This document shows, piece after piece, positions 8,391-18,282 of a DNA stretch of 64,000 nucleotides. The translations under genes and the position numbers were made by a program. Position 1 is the stretch's first letter; every line of letters starts with the position of its first letter. Below the pieces are notes generated by a model. The model was given only the letters and a program-made list of their open reading frames with translations, made no database searches and was not told where the DNA came from. The stretch lies in NCBI RefSeq assembly GCF_018449795.1, contig NZ_JAAVVE010000009.1, positions 47,785-111,784 on the forward strand, written 5' to 3'. The DNA comes from Sphingomonas sp. dw_22. Its GTDB lineage: Bacteria; Pseudomonadota; Alphaproteobacteria; Sphingomonadales; Sphingomonadaceae.

Positions 8391-9472
8391 GCGAATTCGA
8401 TCACCGAACGCACGCTATGCCCCTGACGGAGCTTCTCCAGCGCATCGTTGACATCCCCCAGCCGGATCCGCTCGGCCACCATCGTATCGAGATCGAGCAG
8501 CCCGTCGAGATACATGCGCACCAGCCGCGGCATATCGATCGGGAAGCGCGTGGAGCCGAGCAGCGATCCCTGGATCTTCCTGCCGGTCAGGAAGGTCGGC
8601 CCGGGCAGGCTCACGCTGTTCCCCGGCGCGATCATCCCCAGGATCGTGGCGGTGCCGCCGCGCCGCAGGATGTTCCACGCCAGCTCGGCGGTGTTCGGCC
8701 GCCCCACCGCCTCGATCGCATAATGCACGCCGCCATCGGTCAGCTTGAGCACGTCCTTGACGATCGTCTCGGCACCGGGATCGAGCGCCTGCGTCGCCCC
8801 CAGCTTCAGCGCCAGTTCGCGCTTCTCCGGCATCGGATCGATCGCCAGGATCGCGCCCGCCCCGGCGATCTTCGCCGCATTGATCGCCGCCAGCCCGATC
8901 CCGCCCGCGCCGATCACCGCGACGCTCTCGCCCGGCCGCACCCGGCTGTCGTTGAACACCGCCCCCGCGCCGGTGATGACCGCGCAGCCGAGCAGCGCCG
9001 CCCGATCGAGCGGCATCGCCTTGTCGATCGCGACACAGGCATTCTCATGCACCAGCATCATCTCGGCAAAGGCCGAGAGATTGAGGAACGGCGCCAGCCC
9101 CCGCCCGTCCGCAAGGCGCAGCCGGGGCTCGGCATCGCCCGGCCGCCGCGTCGAGGGATCGATGCACAGCGAGGGCCGCCCGGTCACGCACATCTCGCAA
9201 CTGCCGCAGAACACCGTGAAGAAGGTGATGACCTGATCGCCCGGCTTCAGATGCGCGACGTCGCTGCCGACCGCCTCGATCACCCCGGCGGCCTCGTGTC
9301 CCGGCACGGTCGGCACAGGATGCGGAAACGCGCCATCGACGAAATGCAGGTCCGATCGGCAAACCCCCGCCGCTGCGGTCCGGATCAACACCTCGCGCGG
9401 CCCGGGCCTGGAGACGACGACCTCGGCGATCTCCAGCGGCGATTTCGCCTCGAAAAGAACGGCTGCTTTCAT
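8387..9472 (-). CDS. Zinc-dependent alcohol dehydrogenase (MDR superfamily)
   Basis: A 361-residue medium-chain dehydrogenase. GVCRSDLHF gives the catalytic-zinc cysteine, GHEAAGVIEAVG the catalytic His/Glu, CGSCEMCVTGRPSLC the four structural-zinc cysteines, and VIGAGGIGLAAINAAK the Rossmann fold. The most similar class is the class-III/aryl-alcohol type. ATG 9472 is chosen because the longer frame runs into the upstream repeat. It overlaps the kinase gene by 4 nt and probably oxidises an alcohol precursor entering the pathway. Confidence 0.9.
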   Translation of the reverse strand: MKAAVLFEAKSPLEIAEVVVSRPGPREVLIRTAAAGVCRSDLHFVDGAFPHPVPTVPGHEAAGVIEAVGSDVAHLKPGDQVITFFTVFCGSCEMCVTGRPSLCIDPSTRRPGDAEPRLRLADGRGLAPFLNLSAFAEMMLVHENACVAIDKAMPLDRAALLGCAVITGAGAVFNDSRVRPGESVAVIGAGGIGLAAINAAKIAGAGAILAIDPMPEKRELALKLGATQALDPGAETIVKDVLKLTDGGVHYAIEAVGRPNTAELAWNILRRGGTATILGMIAPGNSVSLPGPTFLTGRKIQGSLLGSTRFPIDMPRLVRMYLDGLLDLDTMVAERIRLGDVNDALEKLRQGHSVRSVIEFA

Positions 9473-9486
9473 TCCCAAGATCCTCC

Positions 9487-9605
9487 CCGGCACGGGGAGG
9501 GGGACCATGCGCAGCATGGTGGAGGGGGAGCACCGCAAGGGATTCCGATGAGGGGAGTCCCCTCCCCCATTCGCCTTCGGCGAACGGTCCCCCTCCCCGT
9601 GCCGG
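9487..9605. repeat. Multi-branched inverted repeat (CCGGCACGGGGAGG arms)
   Basis: A perfect 20-bp inverted repeat (9487-9506 with 9586-9605) encloses three smaller hairpins: ATGC-GCA-GCAT (9507-9517), AGGGGA-G-TCCCCT (about 9551-9563) and TTCGCC-TTC-GGCGAA (about 9570-9584). It occupies the gap between the ACAD11-like gene and the alcohol dehydrogenase. A related copy of its GGACCATGCGCAGCATGG part lies near 34730. Confidence 0.85.
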
Positions 9606-9611
9606 ACTGGC

Positions 9612-10895
<1,284 letters not shown>

Positions 10896-10933
10896 GGCAT
10901 CCCTCCGATTGATTTCGCGACCGGTCTAGAGCG

Positions 10934-10949
10934 TACCGCATATTCGGTA
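10934..10949. promoter_or_regulatory. Candidate TetR operator palindrome
   Basis: TACCGCAT-ATTCGGTA is a 16-bp inverted repeat with one mismatched pair, centred in the 144-bp divergent region between the ACAD11-like gene and the double-TetR gene. Position, size and symmetry fit a TetR-type operator controlling both directions. No second copy was noticed in the window. Confidence 0.4.
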
Positions 10950-11057
10950 AAGGGGATTGGACGCATGCTGCACCGCAGTATCGCCGATCCCGGAGCGCCA
11001 TCCCCGACTCCCAAAAAAGCGTTTTAGCTTCGGAGTGAATTGAGTAAGTTGCATGAC

Positions 11058-12317
11058 ATGAATGCGTCAGACACAATCGCCCAGGAGCCGGAAGTCGCCG
11101 GGCCGGAGAAAGGCACCAAGCGCTTCCAGGCCAAGCGCGACGCCATCCTGGCCGCCGCGGCCGATGCGATCAACGAGCAGAGCGCGAAGGGCATGACCTT
11201 CGCCGATGTGGCGCGCCGCGTGGGGCTCAACACCACCAGCGTCACCTATTATTTCAAGCGCAAGGAGGATCTCGCCGCCGCCGCCTTCGAGCAGACGCTC
11301 GAAAAGCTCGACGAGATGCTCGATCAGGCGCTGGAGGAGCCAACGCCCGAGGCGCGGGTGGCGCGCTTCCTCAACATCAACATGGAGCGCATGGCCCGCA
11401 TCGAGCGCGGCGAGGAAAAGGCGTTCGCGATCCTTTCCGATCTGCGCGCGATGGAAGAGCCGATGAAGGGCCGGCTGCTCACCGGCTGGCGCAACATCTT
11501 CCGCAAGACGCGCAGCATCTGGGGCACCGACGGCACCCGCGCCGAGACCGATCTGCGCGGCGCGCGCGCGCATGTCGTGCTGGAGAACACCTTCTGGCTC
11601 ACCGCTTGGTTGACCCGCTACGAGGTGGACGAATATCCGCGCGTCGAGCAGCGGCTGATGGAGGTCTTCCGCCACGGCATCGCCGCCCCGGGCCGGGTCT
11701 GGCGGCCCGAGCTGCTCGACCTGGAGCATGACGAGCCGGAGCCCGGCCGCGAGGCCTTCCTGCTCGCCGCCACCCGCCTCATCAACGAGCTCGGCTATCG
11801 CGGCGCCTCGGTCCAGAAGATCGCCAGCGAGCTGAACGTCACCAAGGGCAGCTTCTATCACCATCTCGACGCCAAGGACGAGCTGGTGATCGCCTGCTAC
11901 AAGCGCAGCTTCGACATCATCGCCGATGCCCAGCGCCTGGCCGAGGATCATGGCGGCAGCCATTGGGACCGGTTGGCGAGCACGATCGCGACCCTGCTCG
12001 ACGTCCAGTTCTCCGAACGCGGCCCCCTGCTGCGCACCACGGCGCTGTCCGGCCTGCCGCCGCGCGAGCGCTCGACGATGATCGACCGCTCGAACCGCAT
12101 TGCCCGCCGCTATGCCGGCATGCTCTCGGACGGCATCGCCCAGGGCTCGATCCGCCCGATCGACCCGCTGGTCGCCAGCCAGGCGCTGATGGCGCTCCAG
12201 AACGCCGCGTTCGACATGCGCAAATGGGCCAGCACCATGCCGCGCGAAAGGGCGGTCGCCTTCTATGCCTCGACGCTGACGTTCGGCCTGTTCGACGATA
12301 GCGTGCTGGGCGCCTGA
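11058..12317 (+). CDS. Transcriptional regulator with two tandem TetR domains
   Basis: About 419 residues, roughly twice a normal TetR protein. The first helix-turn-helix (about residues 25-70) contains TFADVARRVGLNTTSVTYYF; the second (about 235-280) contains SVQKIASELNVTKGSFYHH. Each is followed by a helical ligand-binding region. A TTG six codons upstream (11040) is an alternative start with GGAG before it. The gene diverges from the ACAD11-like operon and probably represses it, releasing on an acyl-CoA ligand. Two DNA-binding domains in one chain could mimic a dimer or bridge two operators. Confidence 0.88.
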   Translation: MNASDTIAQEPEVAGPEKGTKRFQAKRDAILAAAADAINEQSAKGMTFADVARRVGLNTTSVTYYFKRKEDLAAAAFEQTLEKLDEMLDQALEEPTPEARVARFLNINMERMARIERGEEKAFAILSDLRAMEEPMKGRLLTGWRNIFRKTRSIWGTDGTRAETDLRGARAHVVLENTFWLTAWLTRYEVDEYPRVEQRLMEVFRHGIAAPGRVWRPELLDLEHDEPEPGREAFLLAATRLINELGYRGASVQKIASELNVTKGSFYHHLDAKDELVIACYKRSFDIIADAQRLAEDHGGSHWDRLASTIATLLDVQFSERGPLLRTTALSGLPPRERSTMIDRSNRIARRYAGMLSDGIAQGSIRPIDPLVASQALMALQNAAFDMRKWASTMPRERAVAFYASTLTFGLFDDSVLGA

Positions 12318-12327
12318 GCCGCGCCCC

Positions 12328-12666
12328 TCAAAGCGAGGAGAGGTGCTTGACCACCGAAGGATGGAGCTTCGATCCGAACTCCACCCCGACCGATCCGTCC
12401 TTGATCCAGCGCACGCGCCCGCAGATCGGGGCAAGATGCGCCAGCGCGATCAGCACGTCGTCGCCGACCTGATAGTCCCAGGACAGGAACCTGCATCCTT
12501 CCACCGAAAGGTCGACGACTTCGGCCTTCACGCGCAGCCCGCTTCCCCGTGCCCGAACATTGGCCGTAATATCGGCAGGAAGACGCTCGCTCGCCCGCCG
12601 CTCCGACCAGGATGCCACCGGAGCGCTTTCACCATGCGGAAGTAATTCGACAACAGCCTGGAACAT
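12328..12666 (-). CDS. PilZ-domain protein
   Basis: A 112-residue single-domain protein. RRASERLPADI carries the RxxxR half and DLSVEGC the D/NxSxxG half of the c-di-GMP binding site, followed by a beta-barrel ending GVEFG. It is likely a cytoplasmic c-di-GMP receptor that works through protein contacts. It is convergent with the TetR gene and separated by about 10 nt. No partner is encoded nearby, so the output is unknown. Confidence 0.85.
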   Translation of the reverse strand: MFQAVVELLPHGESAPVASWSERRASERLPADITANVRARGSGLRVKAEVVDLSVEGCRFLSWDYQVGDDVLIALAHLAPICGRVRWIKDGSVGVEFGSKLHPSVVKHLSSL

Positions 12667-12765
12667 CTTCCATCTCCTGCTCGCACTACAGAAAGTTAAT
12701 TGACCCAGGTTAACGAATTACTCTTCCAGAAATGCTCCGGATTGCGCGGTGACTGCCTCCCGCAA

Positions 12766-12800
12766 AGAAAAACGGGCCCGCGGTTTCCCGCGAGCCCGTT
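12766..12800 (-). terminator. Rho-independent terminator of the TonB-dependent receptor gene
   Basis: On the minus strand a 13-bp stem (12800-12788 with 12783-12771; one G-T pair) closes on a GAAA tetraloop and runs into a T-rich tract at 12772-12766. It lies about 20 bp after the receptor stop codon. Confidence 0.85.
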
Positions 12801-12819
12801 CCACACCTCCCCAGGTGAT

Positions 12820-15564
12820 TCAGAAGCGTGAGCGGAGCGTCACGCCGTAAGTCCGCGGTTCGGACAGATAGGAGGAGAAGACCTGCGATCCGCCCGGATA
12901 GCCCGGCGTCGGCGTCGTGCTTACCGCCTGGAACGGCGAGCTGAAGCCGACCTGCATGTAATTGGCCTTGGTCAAATTCTGCCCCCACACCTCCAGCGAC
13001 CAGAGCTGATCCTCGCTGCTGATGCCGATGCGGCCGTTGACCACCACGAAGCTGTCCTGCTCCTTCTGCGGAAACAGGTCGGAGCCGGTGTTGTAGTCGT
13101 CCGAAAGCCGCGCATCGATATAGGCGAGGCCGCGCAGGTTGCGCCCGATCGAGGGCGTCCAGGCGAAGGAGCTGGTCACCACGAACTCCGGCGCGTTCGA
13201 CATGTTGTCGCCCGGCAGCAGCCGCAGCGCCGGATCGAGCGGCACGCCGGTCTTCGATCCCACCAGATTGTCGGCATAGCGCGTATCGGCATAGGTCATG
13301 CCGAAATTGGCGTGGACTTCGCGCACGGGGTTCACCCCGATCTCGATCTCGACGCCCTTGGAGACCACGCCCGGCTTGGTCTTGCCGGTGCAGGCGCCCG
13401 TCGTCGGGCTCAGGTCGCGATCGCCGCCGTTCAGGTCGTCGGCGCAGCCGTTGATATTCTGCACCAGATAGACCGTGCCGTTGAACGTGTTGAGCTGGAA
13501 GTTGCTGAATTCCTGCCGGAACGCCGCGAGGTTCAGGTTGAAGCTGCGCGTGCTGTATTTCAGCCCGATCTCATAGGCATCGACGGTCTCCTCGTCGAAC
13601 TGGAGCACATCGGCATAATAGGCCGCATTGGCCGTGCTCACCGGGAAGATCGGCAGCGGTTGGGCCGGGTTCGGGTTCTTGAACGCCGAACGGTCCAGAT
13701 TGAAGCCGCCGGCCTTATAGCCCCGCGAAAAGCTGCCATAGACGAGCAAATCGTCGATCGGCTTCCATGAGAGGATCGCGGTGCCGGTGAACCGATCCTC
13801 CTTGCGCTTGTCGCCCAGCGTCAGCGCATCGAGCGCCGAGGACGACCCGCCCTGGCACGTCAGCGTGATGATGCCCCCGGCCAGCGGCTGCAGCGCCGGC
13901 ACGGCCATGAAGGGCAGCAAAGCCGCCTGCTGCTCCGGACAGACCCCGTTGCTGTTATGGAAATTCGCGTCGAGCGTCTTGGTCTCGTTGGTGTAGCGCA
14001 GGCCCAGCGTCAGATCGACGGTCTTGGTCAGATGCACGATATTGTGCGTGAAAAAGGCGAAATTCTCGCTGGTCTGGTTGAAGTTCGCGGTGTCGTCGCC
14101 GACGTCGCGCACCGTGTCGAGCCGCTGGAGCCCGCCCACCATCGCCGCGCCCGCCGCGCCCAGCGGCCCCGTCGGGCTGCGCAGGAAATCGGCACCGGTC
14201 GGGCTCAAACAGCCCGCCTGCCCGGGCGCATAAAAGGGATTGAACGAGCCATAGACGATGCGGCAGCTCGCGAAACGCCCATAATCGTCGCCGAACTTGA
14301 GCTCGGACTTGGTGACCAGATCCTCATGCGCGTAATAGCCGCCGACCAGCCAGTCGAGCCGATCGCCGAACGCCTTGCCCTGGAAGCGCAGCTCCTGCGA
14401 GAAGGTCTTGAACTCGCGGCCGCTGCCCGGCCCGAAATAGAGGATGTCGGCCAGCCCGTAATCGGCGTCCGCCGCCTGATATGAGCTGTAGTTGCGATAG
14501 GCGCTGATCGACGTCACCTGGACATTGCCCAGGCTCCAGTCGATCTCGCCCGAGAAACCGTAGTCCTTGGTCGTGCCGGCATAGCTGCGATTGGGCGAGA
14601 TCGCGATGCGCCGCGAATAGGCGTCGTTCGCCGCCGGGAAATATTGCGCGAAGGTCGTGCCGGTGATGCCCGTCAACACGGTCGCCACCGAGCTGGTCGG
14701 CGTGATCAGCCCGGCATTGGCCGGCGCCACGTCGGCGGTGGCATAGATCGCCGCGCAGCAATCCTCCTTGCGATAGCTGTAATCGGCGATCAGCCGGATC
14801 GAGAGGTCGACGCTCGGCTGGTACAGCGCCTGTCCGCGGATCAGGTAGCGGTCGCGATTGTTGACGTCATAGCCGGTGTTGACGTCCTTGTTATAGCCGT
14901 CGCGCTTGGCATAGAGCCCGTCCAGCCGCAGCGCGAGCTGCTCGCTCACCGGCCCGGTGATCGCGCCCTGGAAGCGCAGATAATCGTAATTGCCATAGGT
15001 CGCCTCGGCCATGCCGCCGAACTCGAACTGCGGGCCCTTGGTGACGATATTGAGCATGCCAGCCGAAGCGTTGCGCCCGCCCAGCGTCCCCTGCGGCCCG
15101 CGCAGCACCTCGACGCGCTCGATCTCGCCCAGATCGTTGAGGCCGAGCCCCGTGCGCGAGCGATAGACCCCGTCGATGAAGGTCGCGACCGAGCTTTCCA
15201 GCCCCGGATTGTCTCCCACCGTGCCCACGCCGCGGATGCGGGCCGAGGCATTGGCCTCGCTGCCGGTCGAGGAGACGAGCAGCGAGGGCGCCACCTGGTT
15301 CAGCGCGCGGATATCGGTCGCGCCGGTGCGCTCCAGCGTCTCGGCGCTGACCGCCGACACCGCGAGCGGCACATCGGCGAGCACCTGGGCGCGCCCCTGC
15401 GCCGTCACGACGATCTCGTTGGGATCGCGCACGTCCTGGTCGTTCCCCGCCTGCGTGTCCGACGGGGCTTCCGCCTGGCTGTCCTGGGCATAGGCGGGCG
15501 CCGCAAGCGCGATCATCATCGCCGGCACCGCACAGGCCGACATAAGGCGTAGCCGCATCATCAT
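12820..15564 (-). CDS. TonB-dependent outer-membrane receptor
   Basis: A 914-residue outer-membrane gated channel. It has a signal peptide ending APAYA-Q (about residue 28), a TonB-box-like EIVVTAQG, a plug domain with RIRGVGTVGDNPG and VEVLRGPQGTLGGRN, then a 22-strand-type barrel ending in RSRF with the usual terminal aromatic residue. GGAGA precedes three tandem ATG codons at 15564-15556. The plug resembles the sphingomonad receptors often located with aromatic or terpenoid catabolic genes. Four acyl-CoA dehydrogenases lie on either side, so uptake of the same hydrophobic substrate is inferred. Confidence 0.92.
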   Translation of the reverse strand: MMMRLRLMSACAVPAMMIALAAPAYAQDSQAEAPSDTQAGNDQDVRDPNEIVVTAQGRAQVLADVPLAVSAVSAETLERTGATDIRALNQVAPSLLVSSTGSEANASARIRGVGTVGDNPGLESSVATFIDGVYRSRTGLGLNDLGEIERVEVLRGPQGTLGGRNASAGMLNIVTKGPQFEFGGMAEATYGNYDYLRFQGAITGPVSEQLALRLDGLYAKRDGYNKDVNTGYDVNNRDRYLIRGQALYQPSVDLSIRLIADYSYRKEDCCAAIYATADVAPANAGLITPTSSVATVLTGITGTTFAQYFPAANDAYSRRIAISPNRSYAGTTKDYGFSGEIDWSLGNVQVTSISAYRNYSSYQAADADYGLADILYFGPGSGREFKTFSQELRFQGKAFGDRLDWLVGGYYAHEDLVTKSELKFGDDYGRFASCRIVYGSFNPFYAPGQAGCLSPTGADFLRSPTGPLGAAGAAMVGGLQRLDTVRDVGDDTANFNQTSENFAFFTHNIVHLTKTVDLTLGLRYTNETKTLDANFHNSNGVCPEQQAALLPFMAVPALQPLAGGIITLTCQGGSSSALDALTLGDKRKEDRFTGTAILSWKPIDDLLVYGSFSRGYKAGGFNLDRSAFKNPNPAQPLPIFPVSTANAAYYADVLQFDEETVDAYEIGLKYSTRSFNLNLAAFRQEFSNFQLNTFNGTVYLVQNINGCADDLNGGDRDLSPTTGACTGKTKPGVVSKGVEIEIGVNPVREVHANFGMTYADTRYADNLVGSKTGVPLDPALRLLPGDNMSNAPEFVVTSSFAWTPSIGRNLRGLAYIDARLSDDYNTGSDLFPQKEQDSFVVVNGRIGISSEDQLWSLEVWGQNLTKANYMQVGFSSPFQAVSTTPTPGYPGGSQVFSSYLSEPRTYGVTLRSRF

Positions 15565-15808
15565 CTCATCTCCTATGGGCCAGAGCACTTGGCGGCTCCA
15601 TACCCTATCCTCGAATACAGCCGGTTCGCTCTTAGACGTCAAGCAGAACAAAAGTTGCAAAACGGGACTGGCCTGCAGGTGTTGCGCAAATGCCATAGCG
15701 GCGTCGCTGCGCAGCAAACCCGCGCGCGCATCCGGAGCGCCCCTCACCCACTCCCATCGTTCCCGCAAAAGCCGGGATGACGGTTCCAGAAGGGAGCGCG
15801 CCGCCCGC

Positions 15809-16879
15809 TCAATAGCCGTTCAGCCGCGCGAAGCGGTCGCGGTGCCAGGACGCATTGCCCCACATCGCCTCGAGCACGCGCGCACGCTTGAGGTAGAAGC
15901 CGGCATCATGCTCGTCGGTCATGCCGATGCCGCCATGGAGCTGGATCATCTCGCGGCTGACGAGATGCAGCGTCTCGCCCGCCACCGCCTTGGCGAGGCT
16001 CACCGCCTGGCTCACATCCGGCCGCCCGGCATCGATCGCCTCGAACGCACCCTCCACCGCCGATCGCATCAGCTCCAGCTCGGTGAACATCTTCGCCATG
16101 CGGTGCTGGAGCGCCTGGAACGAGGCGAGCACCTGCCCGAACTGCACGCGCGTCTTCAGATAGTCGTTGGTCTGGGCAAAGGCGGCTTCGGCCATGCCCA
16201 GCATCTCGGCGCAATTCGCCGCCGCCGCGCGATCGGTCACCTGGGTCAGCAGGTCGGCGCCGCCCTCCAGTCTCTCGGCCGGCGCCCCGTCGAAGCGGAC
16301 CTGCGCATGGCTGCGGAAATCGACCAGCCGGCGCGGCGAGCGGCCCACGCCCTCCTCGCCCGCAACGAGATACAACCCATCCTTCGCCGCGACGACGAAG
16401 AGCTGCGCGCTGTCGCCCTCCGCCACGAATTCCTTCGTCCCGCTGATCCTGCCGCCAGCGACCACGGTCCCGATCCGATCCGGCGCAAAGCGCGGCCCTT
16501 CGTCGACCGCCAGCGTCGCCACCACTTCGCCCGCGGCGATGCGCGGCAGCCATTCGGCCTGCTGCTTCTCCGATCCGCCCAGCAGGATCGCGCTCGTCGC
16601 GGCGGCGGTCGCGGCCAGCGGCGTCGCGGTCAGCGTGCGGCCGAGCTGTTCCAGCACCAGCCCGAGCGAAAGATAGCCCATCCCCGCCCCGCCCTGCGCC
16701 TCGGGCACCACTATGCCGGCCCAGCCCATCGCACCCTGCGCGCGCCACGCCTCCGCGTCGTAGAACGCAGCCGGCGCCGCATCGCGCACCTTGCGAAAGG
16801 CGCTGACGGGCGACTCATTATCCGCCCATTCCCGCGCCATATCGCGCAGCATCGTCTGTTCTTCGCTCAATACAGCCAT
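15809..16879 (-). CDS. Acyl-CoA dehydrogenase (short member of second pair)
   Basis: A 356-residue acyl-CoA dehydrogenase-family protein beginning MAVLSEEQTMLRDMAREWA. Its MIQLHGGIGMTDEHDAGFYLKRAR signature near the C-terminus matches the short subunit at 2434. It is paired with the longer dehydrogenase at 17047-18282, the two being separated only by a structured repeat. Like the first pair it is probably the partner subunit of a heteromeric dehydrogenase. It may use a related intermediate one beta-oxidation cycle apart. Confidence 0.9.
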   Translation of the reverse strand: MAVLSEEQTMLRDMAREWADNESPVSAFRKVRDAAPAAFYDAEAWRAQGAMGWAGIVVPEAQGGAGMGYLSLGLVLEQLGRTLTATPLAATAAATSAILLGGSEKQQAEWLPRIAAGEVVATLAVDEGPRFAPDRIGTVVAGGRISGTKEFVAEGDSAQLFVVAAKDGLYLVAGEEGVGRSPRRLVDFRSHAQVRFDGAPAERLEGGADLLTQVTDRAAAANCAEMLGMAEAAFAQTNDYLKTRVQFGQVLASFQALQHRMAKMFTELELMRSAVEGAFEAIDAGRPDVSQAVSLAKAVAGETLHLVSREMIQLHGGIGMTDEHDAGFYLKRARVLEAMWGNASWHRDRFARLNGY

Positions 16880-16883
16880 AAAA

Positions 16884-17040
16884 CTCCCTCTCCCCTCCGG
16901 GGAGAGGGCCGGGGAGAGGGGCAGTGCGACGCCCTCTCAACAGCACCCTCTCCCAACCAGTTTGGGGTGAATTTCACCCCGTGAAATTCAAGTCGTGCCG
17001 GGGGCACGACCGACCCCAAACTCCCCAGAGGGGAGAGGGG
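16884..17040. repeat. CTCTCCCC-type repeat carrying a 60-nt nested three-stem core (copy 1)
   Basis: The outer part repeats the 1050 family. The insert 16961-17020 folds as: outer stem TTTGGGGT (16961-16968) with ACCCCAAA (17013-17020); stem 2 GAATTTCA with TGAAATTC around loop CCCCG (16977-16981); stem 3 GTCGTGC with GCACGAC around loop CGGGG (16999-17003). The two loops are perfect reverse complements. The copy at 55841-55900 has the same length and geometry with compensatory stem changes. It lies between two acyl-CoA dehydrogenase genes. Confidence 0.85.
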
Positions 17041-17046
17041 CAAACA

Positions 17047-18282
17047 TCACTGGTGATCCAGCATCCCCAGGATGCGCTTGGCGATCACATTGTTCTGGAT
17101 CTCGCTCGATCCGCCATAGATCGACACCGCCTTGCCGAAGAGCCAGGTCCGCACGTCGCGCAGTTCGTCGTCGGAAAAGCCCTCGCCTTCCCAGCCGAGC
17201 CCGGCCAGCCCGCGGATCTCGATCAGAAGCTCGGATCGCTCCTGCATGATCCGCGCGCCGACATTCTTCATGATCGAGGTCGCCGCGGACGGCCCCTGGT
17301 TGGATTTCGCCTCCAGCGCCGCGCGCCGCAGCGTCAGCATAAAGGCGCGCAGATCCATCTCGTGCCGCACGATCCGCGCCCGCAGATCGGCATCGGCGAT
17401 CCGCCCCTGCTCGTCCACGCCGACATATTTCGCGGCGATCTGCCCCAGCGGCGCGCCGGCGAACATCCGCCCCGCCGCCGATCCGCCGCCGGACAGGCTG
17501 TTGCGCTCATGCTGGAGCAGCCGCTTGCCGATCGTCCAGCCCTGCCCTTCCTCGCCGACCCGGTTGGCCTTGGACACCTTCACATCGGTAAAGAAGGTCT
17601 CGCAAAAGGGCGAAGAACCCGAGATCAGCCGGATCGGCTTCACCTCCACCCCCGGCGTATCCATGTCGCAGAGCAGGAAGGTGATGCCCTCATGCTTCTT
17701 CGTCTTGTCGGTGCGGACCAGCATGAAGCATTTGTCCGCCCATTGCCCGCCGCTGGTCCAGGTCTTCTGCCCGTTGACGATATAATGGTCGCCCCATTCC
17801 TCATCAAAGGCGCCCTCGGCGAAGGTCTGCAAGCTCGCGAGATCCGATCCCGCGCCCGGCTCCGAATAGCCCTGGCACCAGCGCACCGTCCCCCGGGCGA
17901 TCGCCGGAATATGCTCGCGCTTCTGCTCCTCGGTGCCATATTCGAGCAGCGTCGGGCCGAACATCATCACGCCCATGCCGCCGATCGGGTTCCAGGCGCC
18001 GATCCGCGCCATTTCCTCCTGGAGCACGCGCGCCTCGGCGCGGCTCAGCCCGCCGCCGCCATATTCCTTGGGCCAGGTCGGCACGCCCCAGCCCTTCTCG
18101 CCCATCGCCTGCTGCCAGGCATCCTCCTCGGGCGAATTGACATGCGGCCCCTCGACCGCCGACATCGCATTGTCCTTGCCCTTCAGCGAAGGCGGGAAAT
18201 TCTCCGCCAGCCATGCGCGGACATGCGCGCGAAAATCCTCCAGCGCGCTCGTCGGCGCCTCGATCTCGGATGCTGTGGCCAC
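17047..18282 (-). CDS. Acyl-CoA dehydrogenase (long member of second pair)
   Basis: A 411-residue acyl-CoA dehydrogenase with GYSEPGAGSDLASLQ, NGQKTWTSGGQWAD and C-terminal IYGGSSEIQNNVIAKRILG. The GTG at 18282 follows GGAGAGG at good spacing and gives a normal N-terminus. The longer frame adds an unlikely basic extension. It forms a unit with 15809-16879 and resembles the 1165/2434 pair, so the window encodes two heteromeric-type dehydrogenases. Confidence 0.9.
   Translation of the reverse strand: MATASEIEAPTSALEDFRAHVRAWLAENFPPSLKGKDNAMSAVEGPHVNSPEEDAWQQAMGEKGWGVPTWPKEYGGGGLSRAEARVLQEEMARIGAWNPIGGMGVMMFGPTLLEYGTEEQKREHIPAIARGTVRWCQGYSEPGAGSDLASLQTFAEGAFDEEWGDHYIVNGQKTWTSGGQWADKCFMLVRTDKTKKHEGITFLLCDMDTPGVEVKPIRLISGSSPFCETFFTDVKVSKANRVGEEGQGWTIGKRLLQHERNSLSGGGSAAGRMFAGAPLGQIAAKYVGVDEQGRIADADLRARIVRHEMDLRAFMLTLRRAALEAKSNQGPSAATSIMKNVGARIMQERSELLIEIRGLAGLGWEGEGFSDDELRDVRTWLFGKAVSIYGGSSEIQNNVIAKRILGMLDHQ

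Noticed and set aside
16961..17020. tRNA-like cloverleaf
   Set aside because: Three nested stems and a length of 60 nt recall a tRNA, but there is no CCA-compatible acceptor layout, no T-loop GTTCGA-type sequence and no anticodon arm; the second copy varies all stems.
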